This document shows, one piece after another, positions 1 to 13,480 of a stretch of DNA of 64,000 nucleotides (the stretch's first letter is position 1; every line of letters begins with the position of its first letter). The position numbers and the translations under genes were made by a program. The stretch covers positions 553,501 through 617,500 of the forward strand of contig SCHM01000008.1 of assembly GCA_004123355.1 (NCBI GenBank), written 5' to 3'. The DNA is from Amphirosellinia nigrospora. Lineage: Eukaryota; Ascomycota; Sordariomycetes; Xylariales; Xylariaceae. The notes under the pieces were generated by a model. That model was not told the DNA's origin. It saw nothing but the letters and a program-made list of their open reading frames with translations, and ran no database searches.

Positions 1-1768
1 TAAGACTAACGAAAGCGACAGAAGGAATGAGGGACCCATGTATGGCGGCGTATACGGCTAGAGAAACGGCGGCTAGTAGAATCGGGCTTGTGATCCAGCA
101 GGCGAAAAGTACGACGTCGAATCTGAAAGCATCCCATACGCACTTAAGTTCCTTTTCTCTGATCATCCCGATTTTGTTCTCCCATTGAGGCTCGAGGGCG
201 AGAATTTGATTTGTCGAATTCCCTGGAGAGCTTCGGCCACAATGCCCATCTTCTCGTCGCGGACTTTCATCAACCTATCTTGCGCGTCCGAGTATTTCTT
301 TGAAAAATAGCCATTGATGGGCATAACCACGAGCATAGTGGCAAAGCCGGCAACGAGCGCTTTCCAGCCTAGAAGATCTAAGAGGAATACAAGCGAGACG
401 ATCAACTTGAAGAGAGACGAAGGGAAAAACCAGTTGAAATTGGCAAAATCGGCAACGCGCTTTGCATCTACACCAATCAAGTTGACGGTGCTCTGCTTGT
501 TCTTGTTCAGTAGCGCCATCTCGTCCTCTTCGGTTTCGTCAACTTCGGGTTGTTCAGTGCTGCAGGACTGACCAGCTGGACCAGTCATGACGGGATCCGG
601 GGAAGCTGAAGACTTTCTCTTGCTCGCTTCCTTCACATCTTTTCGCTTCATTGCTTTCTGGAAAATGAGGGCCGATAGCTGAGCGCGGATAGGAATGCAT
701 ATTTCGGCCCAAGAGAGCCAGAAAACGAGCGTTTCAACCCACGACTGAGCAATAATCGCTACCATCAACCAAAGAGCCCACATCCAGCCCTCGTAGCCAA
801 CGCGCTCGTTGCCAACCCGTTTCTCGAGAAGATGTAATAGTTGTAACACAACCCACTGTGGTGCGAAGTTAAGCACTGCACATGCCAAGCTTAGAGCCCA
901 TTGCACCGCAAATGCCCATTTATGCGCCAAAATGACAGAGATCCAGAGTGGCTTTGTGAATCCGTGGCTTTCCCATTGAGTTACAGCGTCTTTAGATCTT
1001 GCATAGTGATTAGGCCTGGGGAGATCACCTAATTTGAGGTTTTTCTTCTTTGTGGCCAATCCTAGAACAGTAGATGTCCAGCTCCAGTTATATCTACTCC
1101 ATGCCGAGACTGTATAGAGCCGGTCGACAAGCTCGCCTTCATAAAAAACATCAGGTCGGCGGGGAATTGTCACGCTCGCGAAACCTAGGCACACAACTGT
1201 TACGATCTCAGCGATTCGGAGCGCAAAAATGGTACTATTGTGTTTCCACAATTGAACGGCAACTTGATTATCCTGTGTAGCTAACACGCCCGCCATCGCC
1301 AGGCACGAGGCCATCGAGTATATCCCTAGGTCGTATGCGTCTACCGAATTTCGACTGGCTGCGATACATATAGCTTGGAAAATCAAGAGAGCCTACCAAA
1401 CCGTGTAAGTCTATTGACAGCAATTGTCCCGTTGTATCAAAACTTACCCAGCCGGGTACAGCCAACCAATTTTCTAGAAACAATCCATCTCCTTGACCAC
1501 GGGGGCTAAGAGTGGAAAGGACGGCAATCGCAATAGAAATGCAGAGTCCGATTGTCGACAAGACCAATATCGAAGCCTTAGGAAGTTTGGTGCTGAATGC
1601 CTTGACGGCCTCTTTGGTGCTTTTGCCGTCCTCGTCTTCATACTCTTCTGTTTTGGGAGTTCGGTTACGCAGCTGTTTGACGAGATGGATTATGGCTGGA
1701 ATCGAGAATGCAGCAACAATCCCTAGGCCGAGCCCCGAAGACGCCAGCAGTACTTTGTCGTCGGGCAT
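1..1768 (-). CDS. ABCC/MRP-type ABC transporter, N-terminal part (cut by window edge)
   Basis: Predicted membrane ATP-driven exporter of the ABCC (MRP, Ybt1/bile-acid-permease-like) family. Only the first ~570 residues are here: an extra N-terminal membrane domain, then the first type-1 ABC membrane domain with the conserved stretch around EALQGIRQIKF; the nucleotide-binding domains lie left of position 1. Exon 1 (1768-1448) ends in AVPGW; a 55-bp intron (1447-1393, GTAAGT...TAG) keeps phase 0 and exon 2 begins ALLIFQAICIAA. I chose the ATG at 1768 (MPDDKVLLASS), which resembles family starts; an in-frame ATG at 1861 would add 31 residues. Near 197 one base is missing: IRQIKFS runs off frame, and ALEPQWENKIG continues in the neighbouring frame to the window edge. 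The acidic linker before the second half (EVDETEEDEMALL) is typical of the family. The substrate cannot be told. Confidence 0.88.
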
Positions 1769-4700
1769 GGCGAATGAAGATGCCGGGGTGCGTGCAAGTC
1801 GAGGGTATGGTTGTAGGGTGCCAGACGGCATCCGTGATTTCGAAGGGCCTTTAACCTGCACACTCCGGTGGCGAAACCTCTCAAGACACTTTTAGTTCGT
1901 TAAGTTTGGAATATCCACGAGATGGCTAGTCGACTATTTGCAATAGGGCCATTTGAAGCGCGAAGCGTCGTCGCGCATAAAACCAACCACGCCTACACCA
2001 CGCCTTCAACAAATGAACACAGAATACAGAAGAGAAGACGCAGATGCAGCGGCGTGAATCATAGAAGGATGCAGGTGTGGGATACGGGCTTCAAAATTCG
2101 GGCTGGGTACAGCACACTAATTTACAAGTAGTAAAGCACCGTATAACTAACCTGGTCGCCGATTGAGTCAGTCCAGTGCCGACTTGACAGAGCGGGCACT
2201 GGGCGCAGCTTGGAGATTTAAATTGTCGGATGGGTCAATCAGAAGGCGCGCTCTGGTTCCAGCTTGCCACAATTGGTCTGCCAAGACTTTAGGTTCCAAT
2301 GTATCGGATCCAGGATAGGAAATCTCAGCTTCGACGTGCAGTAGACTGCAGTTCAATGTGGACTCTCAAGTATCATTAGTGTAGGTAGGGTCACAAATTG
2401 GGGGGAATGGTCCAACACGGTTCATCAAGGGGTTGGTTGCAGGGCAGAGATGCCTGAGGCTGACGAGGATTGCTCAGGCTTGTAATTCAAACAAGTGGTA
2501 AGAGTGACAAAAGAAGGGATCAAGTTTGGAAAAAGTGAAAGTCTATAGCTGGGTAAAGTATCAAGGAAGAAAAGCAAACCCTAGGGATGCATTATGATGG
2601 CAGGGACGAATATACAGTATACAGTCTAAACACAACTACCACTAAGTTAGCGCTTGATACGACATACGCATATGCAGGCAGAAAGGTCGACTGCGATTGA
2701 TAGGAAAGCTCTGCAAGTTTAGTCTCACATGGTATGCGACCAGCCATAAGTGCAAATGCCTATACACTTGCGTCAGCAAAGGTTTGAGGTTTGCCAAAAA
2801 CATCGGTCCTACCTCAACTTTACCGTTAGAAAGTAAATGTGCTAGGCTAGATGATGTCTTGCTTTGCAAAACCCGTGACAATCATACCACACACACGACA
2901 TGCAAGGTGCACTGCAACAGTCGACATACTTACACACAGACGCCAATCTTCAACCCTTGGCAGCTTATCATCAGCACTACTGCACTAGTACAACGGAATG
3001 TTCGGCCGAGGGCGGGTAGCGTACGGAGATTATGGAGTATACCACTCGAGTAAAATGAGGTCTCGCTCGGGTAACCTGCCACACAGTAGATAGTCACCTA
3101 ACAGCAGCACAGAAGCGACGGATAAAAATGAGACAGACTTGTCATGGAGGGAAGGGTGCCACATCGATCGAGAGACACAGAAAATAACGGGTGACGATCG
3201 TGTATTGCGTTCATTGAGAGGTGGTATATGATGTACAGTACGGCGAACTTTGACAATAAGATGAGGGGTGTTGAGCCAATGAATTACACATCCAGCCATG
3301 CAAGGAAGAGGAATTGTCATTCAGGACAAACCCTTATTTTGAGACCTGCTTAGTCAAGGCAATATTGGATATTAGATATACACTAATTCCCATGCAGTAG
3401 TGAACAGTGATCACCATGGATAGGTTATCTCGGTCTGAGGATTCCGAGAGACACTTGGCCAATGAAGCTATCCAAGTGCTGCTCGGAATAAGTTGATTGA
3501 TAACGCAGTTAGCATATGCGTCATTACCCCAACAAAGAGCAAACCGGTGATCTCCTGCATACTACCGCAGTACAGTATTGCAACTATAAGCAGCATGATG
3601 CCATGCGTTACGGACCGGTAGATGATGGGACATATGCCACACAGATGTCTTTTATATAAGAGACCTGGGAATGCCTCACACACCGCCTTCGGATGGGGAA
3701 ACTAAGCTTTGCAAGGGTATCTTAGCCAGTTAGAAGTTCCCAACCCATTGACGCACACGAAATAGTCTGTGAAAGCTGCGGTGTGTATGTCGCATGTGTG
3801 CAGAGTATGAGATAGGATACTTGTACCTTAATAGCTGGTCGGCCCTGATAAATGAGTTCACTAAACTCTGGTTATTAGTTGTATGAGATCACGAGAGGTA
3901 AAACGGCGACTGGGAAGTTGGACCGGGGCGAGAGATCGCGGAGAGATCGAGTGTATGTAGATAAGGTTGTGATAAAAAGAGTGTCAAATGGTTCCACGAT
4001 GTCAATGTAAGTTCCAATCACCCATCTTCTGTCACATCTTGGTGAAGTGATCGAGCTCTGTTGGCTAACTGAAACATTTGCTAGGCCGTCGCTGCAGGCG
4101 GCTCAAACAGGTTCAACGGATTGGTCAGCGGCATGGGACTTGGTGGAAACGTCGCTGATTAAAACGGTGATATATCGCAACGATCAACTGTTAAAGGTAA
4201 CACAGCAAAGTCTACTTAGCTTTTCCTGCTTAGCGACCGCCATGTTCTGCTTTTCATTTTCGACACAAATAAATTGGGGGCTTGAGAATATAAGATTCTA
4301 ACGTTGAATGATGCTCCCTCTTCTGGGGACAAGATGTGTCGCATTGCTGGTCGATGTCTAAGCCCTTCAGCGAGGGCAATCTTGGGGCCGGGCCATGTAT
4401 CATATGTGCGACGCAGAGGTTTGAGAATGTCATACCTGCTTGTGTTGGACATGGCAGACCATATTTTGAAGATGTGCCCACTACCTAGATGCAAAGTAAC
4501 TGACGATATATAATATCATTGATGTTGGAAAAACGTGTACAAGGGGAACTTTGGAAGCTCCAAGATGCGCCGCGACAAACAGTGACCTTCATTTAGGTAG
4601 GTAGGTACTTGTAGGTGGGTGCTCTGTAGGCAACAGCTATATAAGGTTAGGTCCTAAGAGGCTAGCACATGTTATAAGGCACAAGCGATGACTGGCCCAG

Positions 4701-5669
4701 GTAATAGATGGGTGGGCCGACACGATGATTGGCTAGAACGCGTTCAAACGCGCCCGTCGCTCCCCAGTTCGACAGGACACTCACTCACTCGCCATTGTGC
4801 AGCATACCTACTAAGGGGACTAAGGGGAGGTTGTAAGGAACTGGAAGGTTTCAACATCCGAATGAAGGCGTTGAAACCAACCCCAGCCTCTTATCTCTTT
4901 TACCTACCACCAGGCTAGGTAGGTATCTCCTTGCACCTACACTGCACTACCAACTTACCTAAAGTATCTACCGTACATTCTTCATCTCACGCCAGAAAGA
5001 AAGACCAGACCATCGACAAACGAAAGCGATTCCCTTCATTCCTAGTCCCGCCATCTCCTCCATACTACCTGGTACTCTCATTAGCCAACACTCCACTGCA
5101 GGCTCTCTAGTCTTGTGCACAGAGACTTCCAACTATAATTGGTCTTACTGTATTCCTGCGCAAGCTCGTGCCTCTCTCAGACATTGTCCCGCACTAGTCA
5201 CGAAAATATACAGTACACCCAAACCACAACGCCGCCATCTAATCTTACTGAATTGAGTTGTTGACTCGGCCCCTCTAGTTCAATAGCCAGCACGTCTGTG
5301 TGGGTGCTTGGACCAAGGGTAACCAACGTTGCCATTGCGCCGCAGACTGTAGGTATTTGGGGTTACAGAATTATCTGCCTCGTTTTAAACTCTATTTTGT
5401 TTCGTTTTATTGATCCTCTTCCCCAACTCATCCATCAGGTCGGGGGTCTTGTACCACATACCCCATTTACCACCCGACTTCTACCTTCGTCTTGTCTCGT
5501 TTGCAAGCTCCTTGCCATCGTAGCGACACGAGCTACCTCGCCGCGGCCTGTATCGTTCCGTCTATCCATCGACGTTTCTCCTTCCCACCCCCGACTCCGG
5601 CCATCTGAACTCGAACTCTGGACGCATCGACCCGCCAACTATCACATGCCTGCATGAGGCGCCGCCAAC
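1769..5669. other. Intergenic, no supported gene
   Basis: Between the divergent ABC transporter and CAC2 starts. It should hold both promoters and a long CAC2 leader. All open frames here are short, overlap on both strands and match no family I recognise. The minus-strand frame 2168-2356 (62 codons) looks mildly protein-like but has no identifiable domain. TAGGTAGGTA-type motifs occur near 4594-4607 and 4916-4925. The last ~700 bp before CAC2 are pyrimidine-rich (many CTC and TCC runs), as is common in fungal leaders. Confidence 0.6.
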
Positions 5670-7904
5670 ATGAAGTCAACTCCTCTCATCATCAATTGGC
5701 ATGAGAAGAACGCCCGATCTACTCGGCCCACTTCGAGCCACACGGGAAGGGAAGGTTAGCTACGGGAGGAGGAGACAATAGTGTTCGTATCTGGAAAGTC
5801 GAAGGTGATGGAGAAGATCGTCGAGTCGAGTACCTCTCCACATTAGCGAAACACTCGCAGGCTGTCAACGTGGTCAGATGGGCTCCGAAAGGAGAGACCC
5901 TTGCTTCGGCTGGAGACGATGGCAATGTGATATTATGGGTTCCCTCGGAGACTCATCATCCACCACCTTTGGTAATGAGGGTATCGAGGACAAGGAAACA
6001 TGGCGCACGAAGCACATGTTTCGTCCACGGTTCCGAAATTTACGACTTGGCCTGGTCTCCAGACGCGACCTACTTCATTATCGGCAGCATGGATAATGTT
6101 GCTAGGATTTATAACGCTGGTTCTGGCAAGTTTCTCTGACTCGGCCTCAAGTCCACTCAATGCTAACAATACCCCAGGTATGCTCGTCCGCCAAATTGCC
6201 GAACATAGTCATTATGTCCAAGGCGTCACATGGGATCCGCTAAACGAATATATCGCGACTCAATCTTCTGACCGATCCGTCCATATATACTCCCTGAAAA
6301 CGAAAGATGGTCAGTATACGCTGACGTCTCATTCCACCGAGACGCCGAAGGTGGCCAGTCACGCAAAGATGGATTTACCACCCCGCCGCATCTCATCCAA
6401 TAGTCCGGCGCCTCCAGATTTGAATTACCGAGCACAGCTTGCGGCTGCTGTTGATACTCCGTCCGCATCAATTGGTTCTCCGGTACTATCGGCCCCGGGA
6501 ACACCGCAGTCTGTTCCTTTACCGATGAATCCACCTAGTGTGGTCAGCCACAGTAGACGTTCTTCATTTTCCTCCCGTCGATCCGTATCCCCAGCGCCAT
6601 CATTGCCGCTTCCCGCAGTAATGCCTATGGCGGCCGAGGCTTCTCCGAAACCTGGTTACAGCAATAGTCTTGGGGAGAAATGCGAACCTTTACGCCAATG
6701 AGACCTTAACCTCCTTCTTCAGACGCTTAACATTTACCCCTGACGGAAGTCTTCTCCTGACGCCTGCCGGTCAGTATCAAGTTCAACACCAAACGGATGG
6801 CCTTAAACCCACGTTTGAAGTGATAAATACTGTGTACATATATACACGAGGTGGCATTAACAAACCTCCGATCGCCCATCTGCCGGGTCATAAGAAGCCT
6901 TCTGTTGCCGTTCGATGCTCGCCTATCGTGTACACTCTTCGGCAGAGTCCTCCCACCACTCAACACATCACAATAGACACGTCTTCAGCTGAGGATCCAA
7001 TTCCCGCTCTTCCCGAGCCGATATCAAAACCTTCAGCTATCATGGATCCGCCTCCGCCACCAACGTCGTCAGCTTCCGACCCTGACAAACCGACATCATC
7101 AAAACCTGCCAATATTGAAACAAATGCGTCCACCGCTGGACCCAAACCCACTTTTGCCTTGCCATACAGGATGGTTTATGCTGTAGCAACACAAGACGCG
7201 GTTCTTCTTTATGATACCCAGCAGACGACCCTATCTGCGTAGTCAGCAATTTACATCTCGCCACATTTACTGATTTGGCCTGGTAAGCTCGCCCTCATTC
7301 TCCTTTGAGCCAGTCGTATCTCTAACAAGTTGCTAGGTCAAGTGATGGGTCAACTTTGTTGATATCTTCATCAGACGGCTTCTGTTCGACCCTCTCCTTC
7401 ACGCCAGGTGAGTTGGGCCAGGAATATAAGGGTGAGTTGTTGAGCGGTAAGAACGCGTCATCGACAGCAACCGGCACTACCTCAAATCAAGCCACACCAT
7501 TGCCAACTCCAACTTCGGTCTTTGCACCACCTTCCCCCTTTCCAGGTCATCAGCATCGCAATTCAGCCACTTCATTTCCAGCCCCATCACCGCCACCGAC
7601 GGCGTCTTTTGTAGGTGCTCGCCCTCCGTCGCCTACACGATCAAATTCGACGTCGTCAGTAGCTACCCAGGCTTCCGTTATGAACAACCCACCTCTTATC
7701 GGCGGAAGCGTCCCCAGCATCACAGCCACCAATTCGGGCAAAGTTACAGGCGTTCCTCTCACGACACCACCAGAAACTCCAAGTGGCGCCAATGTCACCG
7801 CTGGCACCAAAAGGGAAGCAAGAGAGGAAAGCAATGAGGATAATGGCAGTCAATCAAAGAGACGTAGGATAGCTCCGACATTGGTAACTGAACCAAAACC
7901 ATAG
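5670..7904 (+). CDS. CAC2: Chromatin assembly factor 1 subunit B (Cac2/p60), WD40 protein
   Basis: Middle subunit of the CAF-1 histone chaperone, which deposits H3-H4 on newly replicated DNA in the nucleus. The start MKSTPLIINWHEKNA is the family N terminus. WD repeats follow: NSVRIWKVEGDG, a repeat ending DDGNVILWVP, then YDLAWSPDATYF, YVQGVTWDPLNEYIA and, after a long Ser/Pro-rich insert, FFRRLTFTPDGSLLLTP. The last blade (LAWSSDGSTLLISSSDG) spans a 54-bp intron (7283-7336). Another intron lies at 6130-6177, with branch site TGCTAAC and a weak donor GTTTCT. The C-terminal tail is low complexity and ends with a nuclear-localisation-like SKRRRIAPTL. Reading through needs frame changes near 5714 (CCCC to CCC), 5968 (TTTT to TTT), 6024, the 6130 splice, 6678 and 7229 (CCCC to CCC). 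These look like sequencing deletions, because both sides stay conserved. Confidence 0.9.
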
Positions 7905-10900
7905 GTGTATGGTGTTGCTGAAATGTATTAAACTTGTTGGACTTTTGTGAAATGAAAGAACATGGATTGAATGCGTTATGCGTTGAGATTTGGGCATCGA
8001 AAGGAGTTTCGGGAGTACATACCATGTTCGCGGGCTGCTACGAGTCTCGCTCTCTATTGCGCTTGTCTACCTACCTACCCAAGGTAGCCACTATCAACTA
8101 TTCGTGTATTTGGGCAGGATACACACAACTGAACTTTTTTTAACTCCTTAGGTGGAGGATGCATTTGGATTTGTTCTCATCACTTTTCGCTCGCTTGTGT
8201 TAATTCACTCGTGGCCTCTAGTGGTGAGTTTAGGCAGCTACGGGATGGATGAATGGCTCGTCGGCTGAGGCTGATGCGATAAGCATGGAGTTACGCTGGG
8301 AAAATATTAATGCAAATGAACACGGTAACACTATAGATATTTAAAGCTGGTTTCTATGAGAGATGAGATTATGTGGTGATAGCGCTTGTGATGGCCTTGG
8401 GGTTTCGTTGTGTGTGTGTGTTTTCTAGTACTTTGTTGCGCTGCGTTGTGGTCTGTGTATGTGTCTGTTGCGATCAGTTGTTCAAAGACTTGGGCTCCCT
8501 TGGTTATATCTCTGTGAACAGCAGGTATGTATAGCTGGGGGTTAAAAGGCATGCCACGATAGAATAAAATCGTCACCGGGACGGACGGACAGATGGGCTG
8601 CTTCGCTATGATTTAGTTTAGTAATCTGACATGATGTGCGAGTATAGACGTGCGTTTTAATTTAATCAAGCAGCATAGGGATTACGGCTTTGAGGTGTAT
8701 TCTAGTAATTTGGTAGGTATGTGATGAGTAGAGTGAGTATTAAGGGATTGGGGAATGTAGAGATGTTAGATATTTGCTTCGTTTTTTCCAGATGAGCTAC
8801 TATGTGAGAGCGTGCTGAGGCATCTAACCCAGCCATGAGATGAGTCGGTATAGATGACGGTTCTATCCCGACTTCATTTATCTTCCACGAAGTTGTCCTC
8901 CGAAATCTTCAGCTGCGTGAACTGGGGCGCAAGGAACCGGTAGCTACCCGGCATTTTACTCGAATGCACCGTCACGCCACTTGCTCAATCCGACCGAGAG
9001 GCTCGCCTCGTGGGAGTAGAACCTGAGGACACTAAGGTTGATCTGCCCCCCGTAGGACTGACGATATAACCAATCAAGAATCTGGCGGACAATAAAACAC
9101 GGCTCTCGCCAATTCTTCATCTTGTTTGGACGTTCCGTGGTACTATACAACGGTAGTTTAGATAGGCTATCAGCGGAATGGGTCAATAGCTCGGACGTTT
9201 AGACCCCGAACTGGACTGCTGAGGTCCGGGACTAGTTACCTTATCTACGCTACGGAGGCCGGGTTTAAGTACGTGAGTGTTCCGGGGCGGGAAGGGAGAC
9301 TAGTGTCCGATTATATCAACTTTATATTATAAGTCACTTATCTATTAGGCTTGTTGGTTAGCAGCGATGTACGTAAGCTGGACATCCCACAGCCTCTGTC
9401 GTTGCTTGCCGCATAAGACGCAGATGGAGTTGCCTGTTTGTCTCGGGAGTTAGAAGTCGTAGGAGATTATGTTTATGGTCCTTATTTCACGGTATTAGTG
9501 TAGTCCTGGTACTTCGAATGGAAAACCTTATCTCTAGTGCTGAGCTATATTTAAATCAAGTGCGCGCTATGAGCATTGCCCGGCGATAACCAAGGCTGTG
9601 CTCATGTTAGACTGAAGGTAGTTTCTCATACCCAATACTCGGGGCTAACGGGTTCCTCGGGGCCGCGCCGTGTGACGTACTTACATTGTCACCACGCGAT
9701 TGGCTATCTTGGATGGGTTGCCTCTCGAGCGAGACTCGCACTTCCACGATGGCACATAAGCTCACGTTGTGGCCTTTGATTGTGATAGCGGCCATGAATA
9801 GGACGCCGTTCGGATTAGACGGAATGGAGATATAGTTGTGAGGACGAACCAGGCTTAGACAGACAGGTGTTTGATTGGTTTGTGAGCCGGGTTGGTTAAG
9901 AGGTGTCTGCTGCAGTGCATGTCATGAGTCGCGAATTGCTCCATACTCGTGATATTTTAGCATAACACACCAGCTCTTCTCACGTAACTTTGTAGCCATT
10001 GCCTGTTCTCGCCTCCCAGCTAGAAGGTCTCGACCTCGTAGATAGTAATAGCATTCGACTGGACGACGTGTATGAATGATCACCTCTCATCCGACGTATA
10101 TGCAGAACAGAATATTATCGAGCAATAGAACGGCATAACCAATACGTCGCATTGTCGGCCGCTTGACTATGTCATAGGCGTTGTGTGAGATAACCAACGT
10201 GAGCAGCAGCTCGGAAAGCTCGGGAGCTATACAACTGCCTGCTGCTACTGCTACCCTCTCGTCAGGTATGTGTTGGCATGGCTGAGTGAGGCGTGGAACC
10301 GGTCCCAATGAGGACAATGAAATGGCCAAGACAATTTATTCCTAATTGGTCTCCAGGTCGGAAAAAAACAAAAAACCGCATGCATATATATGCACCCAGC
10401 CGAGGATTTCGGGACGAAAGGGACGGATACTGCCATGGTGTAAGATGATATACGTTAATGCATGCTGACGTACCCAATCAACCATCTAGAATCGCGAAAC
10501 ACTGCCTCGAAACAGGAGCTGAATCCCCCTCTCGTTATGTGTTATTCTGTGGAGTGCTTGGTCCAAGATACCTAGCATTACTTAAATGAATGGCCGCATA
10601 TAGCATACCCATAGCGTCTGGGCGATGATCATTTCCATAGATTTCGGAATCCTCTTCTAGGACTATCTGACGGATCGTTGATGGAGTACCAGCGTGTTCG
10701 GAGTACTGAATTAAACGAACACTTCGGTCTGGCGACTTGGGTCTGGCGTAGATGTTCCCCAGAACCAGGCCGAACCCAGCGTTATCTGGTAAACAAAACA
10801 AAGCATTCCAACACAAGACAAGACATTCGGCGGTCAGCTTATTCAGGCAGCCAGATTTGTTGTAGATACTTAGGACGATACAAGTCGGTTGTCGGCACAC

Positions 10901-11530
10901 GATACAGCACAGCCGTATTCAAATGTTATTTCGTGCAGCGTGTGTGCGGGTGGCACCGTTATCCATCAACGGTAGATGGTCATTTTAGATGCAAGCAACC
11001 AACCTGGCCAATGAGAGCGCGCGTATCTGCAGGTCCAGGTCGAAGTTTGGTTGCTTGGGCAGACTTGGTTGGGCCCCTGTAGCCCAGCCGTAAGCAGCGC
11101 CAGTTCTGCCCTACAGCTCCGTAATAGCCGCACTAGGAAGGATAGCCAGCGGCTTGGCGGGCGTGCTCCAGGGCTGTGACGCAAATCCCAAGCTCCCTAA
11201 ACGGCTTCAGCCCCTAACCCTGCATTGGAGTCGCGAACTAACGTTAGAGTTCGGCCGTAGTACTTAAAAGTTGCCATGCCGTGAGATGAGACCGAGCGAT
11301 AAGCTGTCAGTCTCAAACATCACCATTCGAATTTGTTTGTTTTTGGTTTCTCTCCTTCGAATACTCTCATTTCTCCATTACTATAATTGCCAATTGTGCC
11401 GCTAATCTCTTTCCGATTCGCCTTGTTCAATTTTCGGTTTCAGTTTCGGTTTCGATTTTGTATTAACCTCGCCTCGCCGCGCCGTCACCTTCGTATCCGG
11501 ACTTGTCCGGGTTTTGAGGTTTTCGCGACA
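7905..11530. other. Intergenic, no supported gene
   Basis: Contains the CAC2 3' region and the phospholipase B promoter. Open frames are short and unrecognised on both strands. There is a GT-rich tract near 8406-8423 and a motif CTACCTACCTACC near 8069. The ~180 bp before the phospholipase ATG are rich in T and C (repeated TTTCGGTTT-like units around 11430-11456), consistent with a transcribed leader. No transposon ORF or RNA gene was seen. Confidence 0.6.
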
Positions 11531-13480
11531 ATGCGCTCTTTATCGGCAGCAGCCTTATTGTCATTTATCCCTTCGACGTTCGCTGCACCAGGCGAACCCA
11601 TAAGCAATGTACTAGCCCGAGAAGTCTTGCTCCGTGCGGCGCCGGATAGCCCGTCTGGCGACTATGCCCCGGCCACGGTAGACTGCCCATCGCAGAAGCC
11701 GACTGTCCGGAATGGTGCCACATTGTCACCAGAGGAGACGGCATGGCTAAAGAAGCGCCGTGCTAACACCATTGACCCTTTGAAGGCTTTCTTCAAGCTG
11801 GCCAACATCCCGGATTTCGACGCTGCTGGCTACGTCGATTCTCACTCGAGCAACTTCTCCATCGTCCCTAATGTCGGCATTGCCGTGTCCGGAGGTGGTT
11901 ATCGTGCTCTGATGAACGGTGCCGGCTTCATCGCCGCCGCCGATTCGCGGACGCCGGGCTCGACAGATGCCGGTGGTATCGGAAACCTCCTACAGGCTTC
12001 CACCTACCTCGCCGGTCTGTCCGGCGGTGGCTGGCTGGTAGGATCCATTTTCGCCAACAATTTCTCTTCCATTCCCCAGCTGCGGGATGGTAAACCGGGC
12101 TCGGCGCTTTGGCAGTTTTCGAACTCCATCCTCCAGGGGCCCAAGGACAGCGGACTCTCTATCGTCAATACGGCCGAGTACTGGAGCGATATATCTAAAC
12201 AAGTTGACGACAAGCGCAACGCCGGCTATGGTGTCTCGATTACTGATTACTGGTCTCGTGCCTTGTCCTACCAGCTCATTAATGACTTAGATGGTGGGCC
12301 GAGCTATACTTTCTCATCCATCGCCGATGCCGATCAGTTCACCCAGGCCAACACGCCGATGCCTATTTTGATAACGGACGAGCGTCGTCCCGGTGAGAAA
12401 GTTGTCTCCCTCAACTCCACCGTCTTGGAGATCAACCCTTGGGAAATCGGAAGTTTCGATCCCACCATCTTCGGCTTTGCCCCCACCAAGTACGTGGGAT
12501 CTAACTTCAGCAACGGCGTTGTCCCGGATGATGGCCATTGCGTCCGAGGGTTCGACCAGTATGGATATATGATGGGAACTAGCAGCTCTCTGTTCAACCA
12601 GATTCTACTTCAGAACATCTCGGATAGCTCGTTGCCCGATTTTATCACTAATGCCATCACATCTATCCTCCAACAGATTGGGGAAGATGAGGATGACATT
12701 GCTGAGTGGAGACCCAACCCCTTCTACAAGTTTCATCCGGATACTAACGGGAACGCCAACACCGAGCTCCTCACCCTCGTAGATGGTGGAGAGGACTTGC
12801 AGAACATTCCCCTACATCCCCTAATCCAACCCGTCCGTGGCGTCGACGTCATCTTTGCTGTAGATTCGTCGGCTGACACGGCTCACAACTTCCCCAACGG
12901 AACAGCCCTGCGCGCCTCTTACGACCGCAGTAAGAGCAACATCGGAAACGGCACCAAGTTCCCCGCCGTGCCAGACGCCGAGACTTTCATCAACCTAGGG
13001 CTAAACCAGCAGCCGACCTTCTTCGGGTGTAACACCTCGGAATTCACATCCGGTAGCGGCGGAGCAGACGTCAGCATCCCGCCGCTAATTGTGTACGTGC
13101 CTCTATCGCCGTACACCGCGTATAGCAACGCGTCGACATTCGACCCGTCATATACGGACGAGGAGCGCAACGCCTTCATCGAGAACGGCTTTAACGTCGC
13201 CACCATGGGCAACGGCACCGTCGACAGCAAGTGGCCCGCGTGCGCGGCCTGCGCCGTGCTCAGCCGTAGCATGGAGCGGACTAGCACCGCCATCCCCGCG
13301 ACGTGTCAGTCCTGCTTCCAGCGCTACTGCTGGAACGGTACTACAGACTCAACGCCCGTCAGCGAATACGATCCTAAGCCTAAACTTACCATCACGTCCC
13401 TCAACGCCGCTGGGAACTTGAGGACCGGTGGTCTTGTCTGGGCCGTCGTGGGCGTCGCTGGCTTGGCTCTTGCGCTGTAA
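11531..13480 (+). CDS. plb1: Secreted/GPI-type lysophospholipase (phospholipase B)
   Basis: Hydrolyses acyl chains from (lyso)phospholipids at the cell surface or outside the cell. It is uninterrupted, with no intron or frameshift. I start at MRSLSAAALL (11531) because it opens a typical signal peptide ending near TFAAP; the open frame extends 48 codons upstream but has no ATG there and looks like leader. The protein is 649 residues, usual for fungal PLB. Family motifs are all present: SGGGYR (oxyanion region, about 120-125), GLSGGGW (nucleophile Ser about 164) and LVDGGED (catalytic Asp about 418). There are many N-glycosylation sequons and paired Cys near the C terminus (CAACAV, CQSCF, CW). 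The end, GGLVWAVVGVAGLALAL, is a hydrophobic tail fitting GPI-anchor attachment. Confidence 0.95.
   Translation: MRSLSAAALLSFIPSTFAAPGEPISNVLAREVLLRAAPDSPSGDYAPATVDCPSQKPTVRNGATLSPEETAWLKKRRANTIDPLKAFFKLANIPDFDAAGYVDSHSSNFSIVPNVGIAVSGGGYRALMNGAGFIAAADSRTPGSTDAGGIGNLLQASTYLAGLSGGGWLVGSIFANNFSSIPQLRDGKPGSALWQFSNSILQGPKDSGLSIVNTAEYWSDISKQVDDKRNAGYGVSITDYWSRALSYQLINDLDGGPSYTFSSIADADQFTQANTPMPILITDERRPGEKVVSLNSTVLEINPWEIGSFDPTIFGFAPTKYVGSNFSNGVVPDDGHCVRGFDQYGYMMGTSSSLFNQILLQNISDSSLPDFITNAITSILQQIGEDEDDIAEWRPNPFYKFHPDTNGNANTELLTLVDGGEDLQNIPLHPLIQPVRGVDVIFAVDSSADTAHNFPNGTALRASYDRSKSNIGNGTKFPAVPDAETFINLGLNQQPTFFGCNTSEFTSGSGGADVSIPPLIVYVPLSPYTAYSNASTFDPSYTDEERNAFIENGFNVATMGNGTVDSKWPACAACAVLSRSMERTSTAIPATCQSCFQRYCWNGTTDSTPVSEYDPKPKLTITSLNAAGNLRTGGLVWAVVGVAGLALAL

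Noticed and set aside
11387-11530. 48-codon N-terminal extension of the phospholipase B frame
   Set aside because: There is no ATG in the extension, it is a low-complexity FRFRF-type leader, and it precedes a perfect signal peptide starting at 11531.
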